Shown here: positions 39,897-40,069 of the stretch, piece after piece | Numbering within the stretch: the stretch's first letter is position 1 | Layout of the letters: each line of letters begins with the position of its first letter | NCBI GenBank assembly: GCA_016935885.1 | Contig: JAFGQA010000081.1 | Location: forward strand, 1 to 40,069 | Direction: 5' to 3' | DNA length: 40,069 nucleotides | Source: Phycisphaerae bacterium | Lineage (GTDB): Bacteria; Planctomycetota; Phycisphaerae; UBA1845; UTPLA1 | The notes under the pieces: generated by a model | Database searches by the model: none | Told to the model about the DNA's origin: nothing | Seen by the model: the letters and a program-made list of their open reading frames with translations, nothing else | Program-made: the position numbers and the translations under genes

Positions 39897-40069
39897 GTGG
39901 CAAAACTGTGGCACCGGGCGTGTCGCCGGTGGGCTCACGGGCGGGACGCCCATGCCGCACTTTGGTTGCGGCCGGAAGCCGCGCTGTGGCACCGGCGTCT
40001 CGCCGGTGGTTTTTACGGTCAGGAACGACGTTTCCGATCCGCTGTTTTCCCTTTTACCACGGGCTGCTA
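39897..40069 (+). repeat. Dispersed repeat cluster upstream of comF (runs off the window)
   Basis: Contains TGTGGCACCGGGCGTGTCGC, GGTTGCGGCCGGAAGCCGCG (as at 14860-14885) and, at 39985-40069, the block matching 38931-39016. The element continues past the window end. Confidence 0.8.

Overview
The window looks like chromosomal DNA of a GC-rich planctomycete, probably class Phycisphaerae. The evidence is three large secreted proteins ending in dockerin-like repeats (GDVNGD / GDTNCDG type), a Cys-rich module (CCVGEVCSIETEEDC) that I associate with planctomycete exoproteins, a Rne/Rng nuclease preceded by a DUF2344 gene, many GTG/TTG starts, and long repeat-filled intergenic spaces. The class assignment is inference; no rRNA or other phylogenetic marker is present.

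Left part (1-12.4 kb): a DinB/DUF1572 gene, then an almost gene-free stretch with two tiny ORFs behind a good Shine-Dalgarno. Next come two secreted Asp-box (BNR) beta-propeller proteins on + and a 1459-aa secreted protein on - with two gingipain-type (C25) protease domains. All three carry C-terminal dockerin-like modules, so this is an exoprotein locus. An IS1380-type transposase tail lies between the two propellers. From 10.6 to 12.4 kb there is little except a possible broken membrane-protein gene.

Middle part (12.4-21.7 kb): tRNA-Leu(CAA); speD and a thermospermine-synthase-like aminopropyltransferase on - (polyamines); a THI4-type thiazole synthase; tRNA-Arg(TCT) on -; phoH; infA; a small lipoprotein; a DksA/TraR zinc-finger protein with a Lys/Ala-rich N-terminal tail; and a Xer tyrosine recombinase.

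21.7-31.1 kb: a pteridine-reductase-like SDR, a FecR-domain exported protein, a lipoprotein and an alginate-export-like outer-membrane barrel, all on -. These are followed on + by a secreted subtilase whose catalytic Asp position holds Glu, and by an archaeal-type bifunctional fructose-1,6-bisphosphate aldolase/phosphatase.

31.1-40.07 kb, almost all on -: DUF2344 protein, then Rne/Rng ribonuclease, then a thioredoxin-fold lipoprotein without CXXC; a second series hpf, EIIA, HPr, EI (a PTS phosphorelay with no sugar permease in view, so probably regulatory); and comF.

The most unusual feature is a set of dispersed palindromic repeat families (cores like GGCAGCTTGTCTGCCAGTG, GCGGCTTGCCCGCCCGTG, TGCGAGAATCCCTTCTCGCA). 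They occupy most intergenic gaps from about 12.3 kb to the right end, are nested in one another, flank comF, and also occur in frame inside the Rne/Rng linker and the N-terminus of the thioredoxin-like lipoprotein. Positions 1-167 hold nothing I can support.
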